Assembly: GCA_000432435.1 (NCBI GenBank)
Contig: HF993131.1
Coordinates: 103,460 to 167,459 of the forward strand
Reading direction: 5' to 3'
DNA length: 64,000 nt
Origin: Eubacterium sp. CAG:180
GTDB lineage: Bacteria > Bacillota > Clostridia > Oscillospirales > Acutalibacteraceae
This document shows, in pieces, positions 45,135-53,941 of the stretch. Numbering within the stretch: the stretch's first letter is position 1; each line of letters begins with the position of its first letter. Both the position numbers and the translations under genes were made by a program. The notes under the pieces are model-generated. The model had not been told where the DNA came from, searched no databases, and saw only the letters and a list, made by a program, of their open reading frames with translations.

Positions 45135-46052
45135 TTAAAGCTGCATATTATTAAATTCTTCATCATTTATCTTTATTGAATCAAAGGTATAAAAATTATC
45201 AAGGCTTTGCACCGAAACTCTTGACGGGGTATCGTTAATATAATTCCACACACTCCAGTTTTCAAAGCTCGCTGTATTATTTGAAAACGAAGTAATGTAC
45301 AATGCCTCCATAGGCATAATTTTCCCTAACACGCAAACATCTAATTTATGCTGCGGATAAAACAAGCAATCATCATTTGCGCCTTTGTATTGTTCAAATG
45401 ACGACAAGGTTGAAACGATACAAATTTTCTTATCAAAAGCAAAATCATAAAAGTATTTCAACACTTCAATTTGTAATTTTGGGCTGTATTTTTTAAGCAA
45501 GGCCTCAAGATACGGAATGTAGACAATATCTATATTCAAATCGAGAATTTTTGATTTAATATCCTCTGTAAAAGCAATTATGTTATCATCGGGCATACAC
45601 TCGCAAAAATAGAGCTTTTTATCATCAAATCAAGAAAGGTTGTTTTGGTGATTTTTTCGTCCAACAGCTTTTAAGAAATCGCGAACAATTGCATTAGAAA
45701 AAGGCGATATAATTAAAACTCGTTTGCCTACGTTAACGGCTTCGATAACAAAACTGTTCACCATTCTTATAAGATATGTATTAAATTCATCGGTACAAAA
45801 CAACTTAAACATATCTTTTTCAAATATGCAAAGCTCATCTAAATCATTGCTACTCGTTTTTGTAAGATTTTGATTTTGTTCTTCCTCAAACGGGTTTAAG
45901 TATTCTTTAATACGATCGGTAAAAGGAGTTATTGCGGGTAAATTGTTGAGATACTGGTTGTCGGCATCTAAATCTTTAATTTCAAAGCTGTTGCAATTAT
46001 CAATAAATTTTTTTGCCATTTCAATTATATGATCGTTTTTTGAGCGATTCAT
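45135..46052 (-). pseudogene. Unknown island gene interrupted by an in-frame TGA
   Basis: A 305-codon frame starts at 46052 with GGAGGAG upstream (M-N-R-S-K-N-D) and is broken once, by TGA at 45632-45630; the frame then continues unchanged (F-D-D-K-K-L-Y-F-C-E-C) to the stop at 45135. The first part ends V-L-I-I-S-P-F-S-N-A-I-V-R-D-F-L-K, the second has I-D-I-V-Y-I-P-Y-L-E and F-S-N-N-T-A-S-F-E-N-W. The strand-helix alternation suggests an alpha/beta fold. A nonsense mutation is the simplest reading; no recoding signal is evident. No family recognised. Confidence 0.65.
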
Positions 46053-46071
46053 AATTTCTCCTCCGTTTTGC

Positions 46072-46401
46072 TTAATCCAAATAACATTTATAATGCTTGC
46101 TGAAATCCAACTTAATAATCGGTTCGCCCTCAATTTCAAACGCTTCTTTTATACCTAAGATAAACTCGTTTGATATATCCGGATTCATATAAACAATCGC
46201 TTTGTTTTTAGTTCCTTTGACAACCCTTCCACGAGGGTAGTAATTGTATGGCTTGTTACAATTTTGGGGCTTAACATATTTCCACAGTTTTTCGTGATTA
46301 TATGTATCACCCGATTTTGCAATGCCGTCGGGATATTTACTTTTGTCAAACGGAATTGCAAGCAACTTATTATCAATTAACCAAAACACGCCTTGCTTCA
46401 T
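46072..46401 (-). CDS. Small hypothetical protein
   Basis: 109 residues with the start after AAAGGGTGA. It opens M-K-Q-G-V-F-W-L-I-D-N-K-L-L-A-I-P-F, then H-E-K-L-W-K-Y, P-R-G-R-V-V and I-V-Y-M-N-P-D-I. A compact beta-rich fold is likely. It ends 19 nt before the interrupted gene and may have shared its message. No family recognised. Confidence 0.6.
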   Translation of the reverse strand: MKQGVFWLIDNKLLAIPFDKSKYPDGIAKSGDTYNHEKLWKYVKPQNCNKPYNYYPRGRVVKGTKNKAIVYMNPDISNEFILGIKEAFEIEGEPIIKLDFSKHYKCYLD

Positions 46402-46459
46402 ATCATCACCCTTTCTTGATGTGATTATATAAAACGTTATGAACCGAATTTCGGGCATA

Positions 46460-46492
46460 ATAAAACACCACAATGATTTCTCACCGTGGTGT
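46460..46492 (-). terminator. Terminator after the UDG-like gene
   Basis: Minus-strand stem ACACCAC / GTGGTGT followed by TTTATT, 5 nt after the stop at 46498. Confidence 0.55.
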
Positions 46493-46497
46493 CAATG

Positions 46498-47142
46498 TTA
46501 TATTAGATTTTTCAAATATGGTTTGTAATTTTCAGCATTAAAACCACATCTCGCAGAAGGATGACGAAGCCCATAAACGTGAACATCTCTCTTTAGCATT
46601 GTTTTTGCATTTTTATGTTGTTCACCTTTTAAATAAACACAATGTCTTATAAAATCTCTTTTTTTGCCCACAAACAAATTACCGTTATCTAAATCAGGTT
46701 GTTTTTCAGCAGCTGTTTTATTTTTGGAACAACTAGGCAGATTATTATAAACTGTTCTACCGAAAACAAATACTATATCAATTTCATTTTTATTTATAAA
46801 TTCAAATAATTCATTATTGTATATTTCTTTATTGTTTTTAATTAAAATTTTTGCTTTTGAATCACCTATACCACACAATCCGTCAACATAGTTTGCAAAA
46901 TATACATTATTCCAAAAACTTTCAAATTCATCATCAATATCCTTTACATTTTCAAAAAAGCATTTAGCAATTTTATGAAAAAATTGATATTTCTTTTCAC
47001 CTGGATTTGAATAAAAATTTTGAACTACTGAATCAGTAGTGAAATCATTATACCCATCTTTATCATAATGCGACTCTCCTAATATAAGTATTCTTTTACT
47101 TTGATGTTTTGCATTTTTACCTTCATAAACACCTTTAAACAT
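46498..47142 (-). CDS. Uracil-DNA-glycosylase-superfamily-like protein
   Basis: 214 residues. The N-terminal R-I-L-I-L-G-E-S-H-Y, a central W-N-N-V-Y-F-A-N-Y-V, a strand I-V-F-V-F-G-R-T-V, and R-H-P-S-A-R near the end occur in the order of UDG-fold proteins (first loop, then the H-P-S loop). The canonical catalytic Asp/Asn of motif 1 is not obvious: G-E-S-H-Y stands there, so a glycosylase reaction is uncertain. AT-rich and low in G+C compared with its housekeeping neighbours, fitting recent acquisition. Start taken at 47142, 9 nt from AGGTGG. Confidence 0.5.
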   Translation of the reverse strand: MFKGVYEGKNAKHQSKRILILGESHYDKDGYNDFTTDSVVQNFYSNPGEKKYQFFHKIAKCFFENVKDIDDEFESFWNNVYFANYVDGLCGIGDSKAKILIKNNKEIYNNELFEFINKNEIDIVFVFGRTVYNNLPSCSKNKTAAEKQPDLDNGNLFVGKKRDFIRHCVYLKGEQHKNAKTMLKRDVHVYGLRHPSARCGFNAENYKPYLKNLI

Positions 47143-47193
47143 TTTCATCACCCACCTAATAATAACAAATCAAACAGTTAATTACAACATTCA

Positions 47194-47325
47194 TCAATCT
47201 TTACCGCTGAGCATATCGGCTAAGGCATCGTCCATTTTCTTTTGTGCCGAAGCCTCTAAATTCTTTGAATGTGCGACACGCTTTGCGTATTGAATTTTGA
47301 AATGCGTTTCAGAAAAAGAAAAAAT
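47194..47325 (-). pseudogene. C-terminal scrap of an unknown gene beside tRNA-Thr
   Basis: A minus-strand frame without start codon reads H-F-K-I-Q-Y-A-K-R-V-A-H-S-K-N-L-E and D-D-A-L-A-D-M-L-S-G-K-D then stop. It looks like the helical end of a real protein; the rest is missing. It lies directly at the tRNA 3' side, where integrases of genomic islands often end. Confidence 0.4.
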
Positions 47326-47348
47326 AAAAGGCAGAGATTATCTCTGCC
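47318..47348 (-). terminator. Terminator of tRNA-Thr(CGT)
   Basis: Minus-strand hairpin GGCAGAGATAATCTCTGCC followed by TTTTATTTTTTC, 2 nt after the CCA end. Confidence 0.85.
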
Positions 47349-47350
47349 CT

Positions 47351-47426
47351 TGGAGCTACTGGCCGGACTTGAACCGGCGACCTGCTGATTACGAATCAGC
47401 TGCTCTACCAACTGAGCCACAGTAGC
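47351..47426 (-). tRNA. tRNA-Thr (anticodon CGT)
   Basis: 76 nt, minus strand, complete cloverleaf: acceptor GCTACTG/CAGTAGC, D arm GCTC-AGTTGGTA-GAGC, anticodon stem GCTGA / TCAGC around TTCGTAA (anticodon CGT, codon ACG), T arm CCGGTTCAAGTCCGG, CCA encoded. Its 3' end faces the accessory island. Confidence 0.96.
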
Positions 47427-47548
47427 AAATGTTATTCAAAACAAAAACAGCCTTGATTTAGCTGCTCACATATTATAAATGAACCGCGCTGTTTTTGCAA
47501 GAGTAAAAAGCAAAAAAGTTCAGTTTTTGACAAACATATCATCTTGGA

Positions 47549-47577
47549 TTGTGAAATCGCCGTATATGTGATAATAT
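47549..47577 (+). promoter_or_regulatory. Possible promoter for the FabG-like SDR
   Basis: TTGTGA, 17-nt spacer, TAATAT (47572-47577), about 85 nt before the start codon. Weak consensus. Confidence 0.35.
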
Positions 47578-47661
47578 ATTATAAGCTTGCAGGCTGTCTG
47601 TAATCGGATTTTCCGTTTACTTCGCACACAAGCTGTACTTTTTATTTAAAGGGGTAATATA

Positions 47662-48393
47662 ATGAGCATAGCCGTAGTTACCGGTGCCTCCGGAGGTATC
47701 GGTGCCGAAATTGCAAAACGACTGGCACAGGACGGTTTTTCCGTTGCACTTATATATAACAGAAACGCCGAAAAAGCACAGAAAACGGCTGACGAAATAA
47801 CTCTTTCGGGCGGCAGCGCAAAAACGTATAAATGCGATGTACGTGACAGCTCGGAAATAACTTCGGCAATTGAAGCAATAGAGCGTGACTTCGGCGAAAT
47901 AAGCGTACTTGTAAATAATGCCGGAATATCCGAGCAAAAGCTCCTCACCGATATTACGGATTCGGATTGGGAAAATATGATAAGCACAAATCTAAGCGGT
48001 GCTTTTTACTTTTGCCGTGCCGTACTCCCCTATTTTGTTCACAGAAAATCGGGTAGGATAATAAACATCTCCTCTATGTGGGGCGAGACGGGAGGCTCGT
48101 GCGAGGTGCATTATTCCGCGGCAAAAGCAGGCCTTATAGGTCTTACCAAAGCACTTGCAAAAGAAGTTGCTCCGTCCGGAATTACTGTAAATGCAGTATC
48201 CCCCGGCGTTATAAACACCGAAATGGTGACAAAGCTCGGTAAAGATACCGTAGATATGCTGCGTGAAGAAATCCCCGTGATGCGACTCGGTACTCCCGAA
48301 GACGTGGCAAATGCGGTTTCATTCTTAGCCGATGACAGAGCGTCATATATTACAGGGCAAATAATCTCCGTAAACGGCGGCATAGTTATTTAG
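47662..48393 (+). CDS. FabG-like short-chain dehydrogenase
   Basis: 243 residues, close to the size of 3-oxoacyl-ACP reductase. V-T-G-A-S-G-G-I-G at the N-terminus, C-D-V-R-D, N-N-A-G, I-S-S-M and Y-S-A-A-K, then P-G-V-I-N-T and a C-terminal Y-I-T-G-Q-I-I-S-V-N-G-G. Y-N-R-N after the second strand favours NADPH. It reads as FabG or a FabG paralogue for another 3-oxo substrate; no other fatty acid genes are near. RBS AAAGGGG. Confidence 0.85.
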   Translation: MSIAVVTGASGGIGAEIAKRLAQDGFSVALIYNRNAEKAQKTADEITLSGGSAKTYKCDVRDSSEITSAIEAIERDFGEISVLVNNAGISEQKLLTDITDSDWENMISTNLSGAFYFCRAVLPYFVHRKSGRIINISSMWGETGGSCEVHYSAAKAGLIGLTKALAKEVAPSGITVNAVSPGVINTEMVTKLGKDTVDMLREEIPVMRLGTPEDVANAVSFLADDRASYITGQIISVNGGIVI

Positions 48394-48430
48394 TAATTAC
48401 AAGGTTCTGTATACAAAAATCGTATAAGCA

Positions 48431-48465
48431 AAAAACGGGATGTAAAACTTATGTTTTACATCCCG
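48431..48465. terminator. Bidirectional terminator
   Basis: Perfect 13-bp stem CGGGATGTAAAAC / GTTTTACATCCCG with TTAT loop between convergent genes; T-run on the minus side. Confidence 0.88.
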
Positions 48466-48471
48466 AATTTA

Positions 48472-50325
48472 TTATTTGTCTTTTTTATCGCCGCCTACTC
48501 TTGACCAATCGACAAGAATATGCTCGTTATAGAAATTGCTTCGTTTTTCAAGCTCTTCGTTTACAAAATCGGTTCCGTCACGCTCGAAGAGAGTCGGTGT
48601 ATCAGAGAAGAGGTTTGTTCCTATACCGAGCTTATTGCCCTCTATCTCAACGCCGATACTTGCGAGCATTGTCGGCAGCATATCAAACGTCGCCCACTCG
48701 CGGTTATGGAAGCGAGTATCGGGAGCCGAGGTGCAGTTAGGTGTGGGATTAAGTATAAGGTTAAAGCATGTACGTCTGTAATTCGGGTCAAAGTCCTTAA
48801 AGAAATTCTGATCCATACTAAGGTGGTCGCCGTTAATTACAATGGTAGTATTCTCATAGAACGGCTGAGACTGTATCCAACGTACAAACTTAACCGTCTC
48901 TGCCTGGCTGTAGAATATTACGTTTGCATACTGCTTATCAAACGGAGTCTTGGCATTGGGAGAAAGGTAGCCGTCCGGGAAGTGCGTATCAGCCGTTTCC
49001 ATAACGAAATAGAAAGGTTTGTCTTCGCCTGCCAAGCGTGTAAGCTCCATCTTTGCATATTCATAGAGCTTGTCATCCTCATAGCCCCACCAAACGCTGT
49101 AATCTTGAGGAATAAAGTTATCTTCCTTCGCACGCTTGTGGTCCATTATCTTGTAATCGCCGTGCTCCTCAAAGAAGTAGTCAAGTCCGCCGAAGGATGC
49201 ATCTGCACCGAACATAACGGTTTGATTATAGCCCTGTTCTTTTAATATATCACCTATTGTGGTAGCTCCCGGCAGGAAGTTGTCGGCAGAGCCGTATGCA
49301 TTTGCGCCGACCGGCACCTTCATGGGCAAGCCGCTACTCATATTCACCATTGAAGCCACAGACCAGTTGGCGCCCGTCGAGGACGGATTACCGCCGAAGC
49401 CCTCGGGAAGATCCGAGAAATTGTAGCCCTCCTTTGAGAGCTTTCCAAGGTCGGGAAGAAGATTTGTGTCCATATATCCGCCGAGCTCTTTTGAGAAATA
49501 CGAGTTCTCCATAGATTCGAGATAAATATGGATAAGGTTGCGTTTTTTCTCCGGGAAGGTCATTTTAACCTTTTTGGGATCGGCAAAATTATCTTCTATG
49601 TACGGCGAATCATCAGCATAAGCCGCATAGAGCTTTTGAAGAGAAAGCTTTTTTACACCGAACACCACGCCGCCGGAAAGCATAAGAAGTGCCAAGAAAA
49701 GAGCCGTGAGACGTCTTGCAAGTCCCGAAAATACTGTGCGCTGTTTTTCGTGAAGCTTGTATAAGATTTTTCTCGTTGAAAAAGCAAATACGCAAAACAG
49801 AACTGTTACCACAGCGGTAAGCAAAACAGGACCTTGGAACAGCGTATTCATAACCTCGGGGCTTGCGCCACCGGTGTCGGAATTCAAATTTATCATCATC
49901 TGGTCGGGTGTAAGTCCGGCAAATGTATCTGCCGCCCAGATGGAAGCCGTGAATGCCGCCATACCGAGAGCAGCAAAAAGCACCGACAAAATACGAAGTA
50001 TCCATGCGCCGACCTTGTGCTTCGGCTTTGTGTGTGAAAAGGATATCACACCCTCGACAACACCGCGACCGAACAAAAATACAAGCCCGACAGCCAAAAC
50101 AAATACAAAATACTTGAGCGGATACCATTTACCGTGCTCCGATGTCAAAAGCACATTCGGTATTTTCAGTATCAGCGACATAATTCCGAGTGATGCCAAG
50201 TTACTCACTAGAGTATCGCGTAACACTGCAATAATGCAAGCAGGCGCGTTTCTCTTGCGCGTCAACAGAAAAATATCCGCAACGCTCAAAAGAAGTCCCG
50301 CAAGAACTCCCAAGAACCAAAACAT
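48472..50325 (-). CDS. LtaS/OpgB-like phosphoglycerol transferase
   Basis: 617 residues. Five TM helices (about 1-235), then an extracellular sulfatase-fold domain: N-L-I-H-I-Y-L-E-S-M-E-N (metal Glu), the catalytic-Thr segment S-S-T-G-A-N-W-S-V-A-S-M-V (like OpgB G-x-x-W-T-I-A), S-G-L-P, D-T-H-F-P-D-G and I-N-G-D-H-L-S metal ligands. It should transfer glycerol phosphate from phosphatidylglycerol to teichoic acid or glycan outside the membrane. The start at 50325 follows GAGGG; upstream in-frame ATGs have no ribosome binding site. Confidence 0.9.
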   Translation of the reverse strand: MFWFLGVLAGLLLSVADIFLLTRKRNAPACIIAVLRDTLVSNLASLGIMSLILKIPNVLLTSEHGKWYPLKYFVFVLAVGLVFLFGRGVVEGVISFSHTKPKHKVGAWILRILSVLFAALGMAAFTASIWAADTFAGLTPDQMMINLNSDTGGASPEVMNTLFQGPVLLTAVVTVLFCVFAFSTRKILYKLHEKQRTVFSGLARRLTALFLALLMLSGGVVFGVKKLSLQKLYAAYADDSPYIEDNFADPKKVKMTFPEKKRNLIHIYLESMENSYFSKELGGYMDTNLLPDLGKLSKEGYNFSDLPEGFGGNPSSTGANWSVASMVNMSSGLPMKVPVGANAYGSADNFLPGATTIGDILKEQGYNQTVMFGADASFGGLDYFFEEHGDYKIMDHKRAKEDNFIPQDYSVWWGYEDDKLYEYAKMELTRLAGEDKPFYFVMETADTHFPDGYLSPNAKTPFDKQYANVIFYSQAETVKFVRWIQSQPFYENTTIVINGDHLSMDQNFFKDFDPNYRRTCFNLILNPTPNCTSAPDTRFHNREWATFDMLPTMLASIGVEIEGNKLGIGTNLFSDTPTLFERDGTDFVNEELEKRSNFYNEHILVDWSRVGGDKKDK

Positions 50326-50426
50326 ATATATCCCTCTTTCATTACATTGTAACGGTAATTTTACCATACATAAAATCCGTTTGCAAGGATATTTTTTCGC
50401 AATTTGCACAAACAGGAAACGCATAA

Positions 50427-50467
50427 AGTAAAAGCCCCGTAATTTCTGATAAATAAGGGGTTTTACG
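50427..50467 (-). terminator. Terminator after metH
   Basis: Minus-strand stem GTAAAACCCC / GGGGCTTTTAC with AT-rich loop, followed by TTTATG. The tail is short, so moderate. Confidence 0.55.
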
Positions 50468-50540
50468 GACACAAGAATCCGCAAAGCCCTTTATTAAATA
50501 TATTTAGTTGTAAATTACACTTTGCCGTATCAAGCTTATT

Positions 50541-52913
50541 TCATTGCTCATCGGAAAACAGTTTTTCCGCGTATCGCACAGCGCCCATGGCGTCCTTTGC
50601 GTAAGAATCGGCACCTATTCTGTCGGCATAATCCTGAGTCATAACGGCTCCGCCGACCATCACCTTACATTCGTGATAACGTTTTCTTAAAAGGCGAATG
50701 GTCTCCTCCATATTCACAACCGTTGTAGTCATAAGCGCACTCAGACCCACGAGCTTGACCTTCTCTTTTATTGCTGTATCAACTATAATTTCCGGGTCAA
50801 CATCTTTACCGAGGTCGATTACATCAAAGCCGTAGTTTTCAAGCAATACCTTAACAATGTTTTTCCCTATGTCGTGAATATCGCCCTTGACGGTGGCTAT
50901 AACTACCTTATTCTTTTTCTCGCTGCCGTTCGCTTCGGCAGGTATGCTTGCCTTGATTTCGTCAAATGCCGCCTTTGCCGCATCGGCACTCATAAGAAGC
51001 TGAGGCAAAAAGATTGTTCCGTCCTCAAAACCTTTACCGACAATATCAAGTGCCGGTATCAAATATAGATTTATAATGTCAAGAGGCTGTTCCGTCTTTA
51101 AAAGCTCTCTTGCATTCTCCCCTGCCGCTTTGGAAAGCCCGTTTATAACCGCAGTTTTAAGGTCGGTTTTATCATTTTTTGCCGTCGGTGCCGAATCCGA
51201 CGTCTTGCTTATGTACGTCTCAAAATTTTCATCGTACCCGTTAAGCGCGCAATAGGAATAAAAAGCATTCATCATACTGTCGGATTTCGGATTTATAATA
51301 CCTGCCGAAAGTCCGCTGCCCATGGCAAGAGTGAAAAATGCCGCGTTTATGTTATCGCGTTTCGGAAGGCCAAAGGAAATATTTGAAACTCCCAAAACCG
51401 TATTTACGCCTAGGGTGTTGCGAACATATGACAGAGCCTGTAACGTTCTCTTTGCGTTTTCAGCCCCGGTGCTTACGGTCATAGCAAGCGTATCTATTAT
51501 GAGGTCCTTTTTATCTATACCGTATTCCTTTGCGGTATTTATTATTTTCTCGGCTATTTTGATTCTGCCCTCGGCACTTTCGGGAATACCGCTTTCATCA
51601 AGCGTAAGGCAAACCACGACTCCGCCGTATTTTTTAGCGAGCGGAAAGATTTTTTCCATACTCTCTTTTTTGCCGTTTACCGAATTTATAAGCGGCTTGC
51701 CGTTATATATGCGAAGTGCCTGCTCCATTGCCGCGGGATCGGAGGTGTCTATTTGAAGCGGAAGATTTGTAATTCCCTGTATGCCCTTAACGGTATCGCA
51801 CATCACTTTCGGCTCATCGATTTCGGGCAAACCGACGTTAACGTCAAGTACATCCGCTCCGCATTCGACCTGAGACAGAGCCTCGGAAAAGATATATCCG
51901 CTGTCGCCCGAAACGAGTGCCGCTTTAAGTTTTTTCTTGCCCGTCGGATTTATTCTTTCACCGATTATTATAGGTCTTTCGCCTATTACAGCCGTTTTTG
52001 AGTATGATGTAACCGCTGTAATGCTTTTTTGCTTTACAGGTAAAACAGGGATATCCTTGCACAGCTTTACAGCCTCTTTCAGGTGTTCAGGCGTAGTTCC
52101 GCAGCAACCGCCGAGCAGCGAGACACCCATTTCGGCAAGTTCCTTTAAATCATTGGCAAAGTCCTCCGGTGTGACATTGAAAAACGTAACTCCGTTAACA
52201 CATTCGGGTAACCCCGCATTGGGATTTACTGCCAAAGGCGTGCTTGAATATTTTAAAAGCTCCGGTAGAAGAGAAAGCATCTGACGAGGTCCGAGTCCGC
52301 AGTTAAAGCCTATTGCGTCAACACCGAGCCCCTCAAGCATAAATACCGCCGTCTTGATGTCGGAGCCGGTAAGCAGCTTGCCGCTCTCATCAAATATCAT
52401 GGTTACAACTATCGGCAAGTCACAATTTTCCTTGGCGGCAAGAACCGCCGCTTTTATTTCGTATGTGTCACCCATCGTCTCGATAAGCACAAGGTCTGCG
52501 CCCGCTTTTTTGCCCGCGATAACCTGCTGCTTATAAAGCTCGTATGCCGTCTCAAACGGTAATTCGCCGTACGGCTTTAAGAGCTTTCCCGTAGGTCCCA
52601 AATCAAGAGCGACAAAGGTTTTATCCTTGCCGGACACGGCCGTTTTAGCTATATCTATCGCGGAAGTAACAATTTCCTCCACCGTGTAATCGGTACCCTT
52701 GAATTTCAGCGCGTTTGCACCGAAGGTGTTTGATTTTATTATATTGCAGCCGGCGTCCGCATACGCCTTGTGAATGGCATAAACGGTATCCCGATGAGTA
52801 ATATTCCATGTTTCGGGAATTTCGCCGGCAGAAAGTCCGTTTTTTTGGAGCATTGTACCCATGGCTCCGTCAAAAAACAATCTCTCTTTACCTAAAAGGT
52901 CGATAAATTTCAT
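50541..52913 (-). CDS. metH: Cobalamin-dependent methionine synthase without activation domain
   Basis: 790 residues. Homocysteine domain (1-290) with zinc ligands C205 (F-N-C-G-L) and C270/C271 (G-G-C-C-G-T); methyltetrahydrofolate (pterin) domain (about 310-560) starting I-I-G-E-R-I-N-P-T-G; B12 cap (about 575-660); B12-binding domain with D-I-H-D-I-G (678-683, His680 is the cobalt ligand). The AdoMet-binding activation domain of E. coli MetH (about 330 residues) is missing and is supplied by the gene 3 nt upstream. It transfers a methyl group from methyl-THF to homocysteine and completes the pathway begun by MetA. Confidence 0.95.
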   Translation of the reverse strand: MKFIDLLGKERLFFDGAMGTMLQKNGLSAGEIPETWNITHRDTVYAIHKAYADAGCNIIKSNTFGANALKFKGTDYTVEEIVTSAIDIAKTAVSGKDKTFVALDLGPTGKLLKPYGELPFETAYELYKQQVIAGKKAGADLVLIETMGDTYEIKAAVLAAKENCDLPIVVTMIFDESGKLLTGSDIKTAVFMLEGLGVDAIGFNCGLGPRQMLSLLPELLKYSSTPLAVNPNAGLPECVNGVTFFNVTPEDFANDLKELAEMGVSLLGGCCGTTPEHLKEAVKLCKDIPVLPVKQKSITAVTSYSKTAVIGERPIIIGERINPTGKKKLKAALVSGDSGYIFSEALSQVECGADVLDVNVGLPEIDEPKVMCDTVKGIQGITNLPLQIDTSDPAAMEQALRIYNGKPLINSVNGKKESMEKIFPLAKKYGGVVVCLTLDESGIPESAEGRIKIAEKIINTAKEYGIDKKDLIIDTLAMTVSTGAENAKRTLQALSYVRNTLGVNTVLGVSNISFGLPKRDNINAAFFTLAMGSGLSAGIINPKSDSMMNAFYSYCALNGYDENFETYISKTSDSAPTAKNDKTDLKTAVINGLSKAAGENARELLKTEQPLDIINLYLIPALDIVGKGFEDGTIFLPQLLMSADAAKAAFDEIKASIPAEANGSEKKNKVVIATVKGDIHDIGKNIVKVLLENYGFDVIDLGKDVDPEIIVDTAIKEKVKLVGLSALMTTTVVNMEETIRLLRKRYHECKVMVGGAVMTQDYADRIGADSYAKDAMGAVRYAEKLFSDEQ

Positions 52914-52916
52914 AGC

Positions 52917-53558
52917 TTAACCTCTTCTGAATTCGCAGTTTTTATTTCCGCATGCGGCGCAGGCGTTAAAATTACAGTCCTTATCCTTGGTTAGCCCTAT
53001 AAACGCCGTAACGGACTTTGTGGGTATCATCATACAATTCTCCGACAGGGTAAGCCCTATGCGCTTGGTGCAGTCAAGCAGCTTAAAAAACTCCTTTTGG
53101 CTCTCAAGCGACAAATCGGCATAACCGGGGCTGAAGCGCGGTCTTAAATAATAGCCTCGCTTCTCCTCTTCCTTTGCTATATTTTCGCAGACGTCATCGC
53201 AAAAGCTTTCGACAGCCGCCGCCGTTGCCGCTTGCATAACCGCCGCTCGCGCGGTGTCAACTCCCGCGTACCGTCTTACGAGAATATCGCTCTGCATACC
53301 GAGCGTTGCGGCAAAAAGCAATATTCTGTCGGAATTTCTCAAATGCTTCACAAGCTTTTCGGAGTGAAATTCGATACCGTCAAGCTTTACGGCACTGTCG
53401 GACAGGTATTCGAGTTTGCACTCTCTGTACAGACTTCTCGGCTGAATCGACGTAATTATTTCAATTTTAACGTGATTGATAAGGTCAAGGGTTTTTTCGT
53501 CCGCCTCACGACCTTTATAGCCGAGATAGCGAAGAACTTCCTTTGTGTTTATATCCAT
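52917..53558 (-). CDS. Standalone MetH activation-domain protein
   Basis: 213 residues. It has the conserved R-P-R-F-S-P-G-Y-A-D-L AdoMet-site motif of the MetH activation domain, a preceding A-T-L-G region, P-T-K-S-V-T-A-F-I-G, and a C-terminal C-x2-C-x4-C-x-F cysteine cluster common in clostridial standalone forms. It should reductively remethylate cob(II)alamin on MetH using AdoMet. Its stop lies 3 nt before the metH start, so the pair forms one operon. The start at 53558 follows GAGGATG; an ATG 80 codons upstream opens onto non-coding sequence. Confidence 0.88.
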   Translation of the reverse strand: MDINTKEVLRYLGYKGREADEKTLDLINHVKIEIITSIQPRSLYRECKLEYLSDSAVKLDGIEFHSEKLVKHLRNSDRILLFAATLGMQSDILVRRYAGVDTARAAVMQAATAAAVESFCDDVCENIAKEEEKRGYYLRPRFSPGYADLSLESQKEFFKLLDCTKRIGLTLSENCMMIPTKSVTAFIGLTKDKDCNFNACAACGNKNCEFRRG

Positions 53559-53700
53559 AAGTGAAACATCCTCTGTGCCGAAAAAAATCGTTATTACATT
53601 CTTTTTTATAATAATACAAAAGCAGTAGGAATTCAACAATTTAATTTCTTGACTTAAGGCGGCTCTTATTTTAAAATTAAGCTGTAAAGGGAGTGAAGAA

Positions 53701-53940
53701 ATGCGACTTGACAAATTTTTAAAGGTTTCGCGTATCATAAAAAGGCGTACTGTGGCAAACGAGGTGTGCGACGCAAAGCATGTCAACGTAAACGGCAAGC
53801 CGGCAAGAGCATCTTACGATGTAAAAGATGGCGATGTTATTGAAATCACCTTCGGGCAAAAGGTCACAAAATATCAGGTCTTGAATGTAACCGAATATGC
53901 AACAAAGGAAAGCGCGTCGTCTATGTATAAGGAGCTTTAA
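53701..53940 (+). CDS. S4-domain RNA-binding protein, RqcP-like
   Basis: 79 residues forming a single S4 domain: R-L-D-K-F-L-K-V-S-R-I-I-K-R-R-T-V-A-N-E, then V-N-V-N-G and D-x-I-E-I-T-F-G. Size and sequence match RqcP (YabO), which helps Ala tailing of stalled nascent chains with RqcH. Sits 1 nt before the Nudix gene. RBS GGGAGTG. Confidence 0.88.
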   Translation: MRLDKFLKVSRIIKRRTVANEVCDAKHVNVNGKPARASYDVKDGDVIEITFGQKVTKYQVLNVTEYATKESASSMYKEL

Positions 53941-53941
53941 A

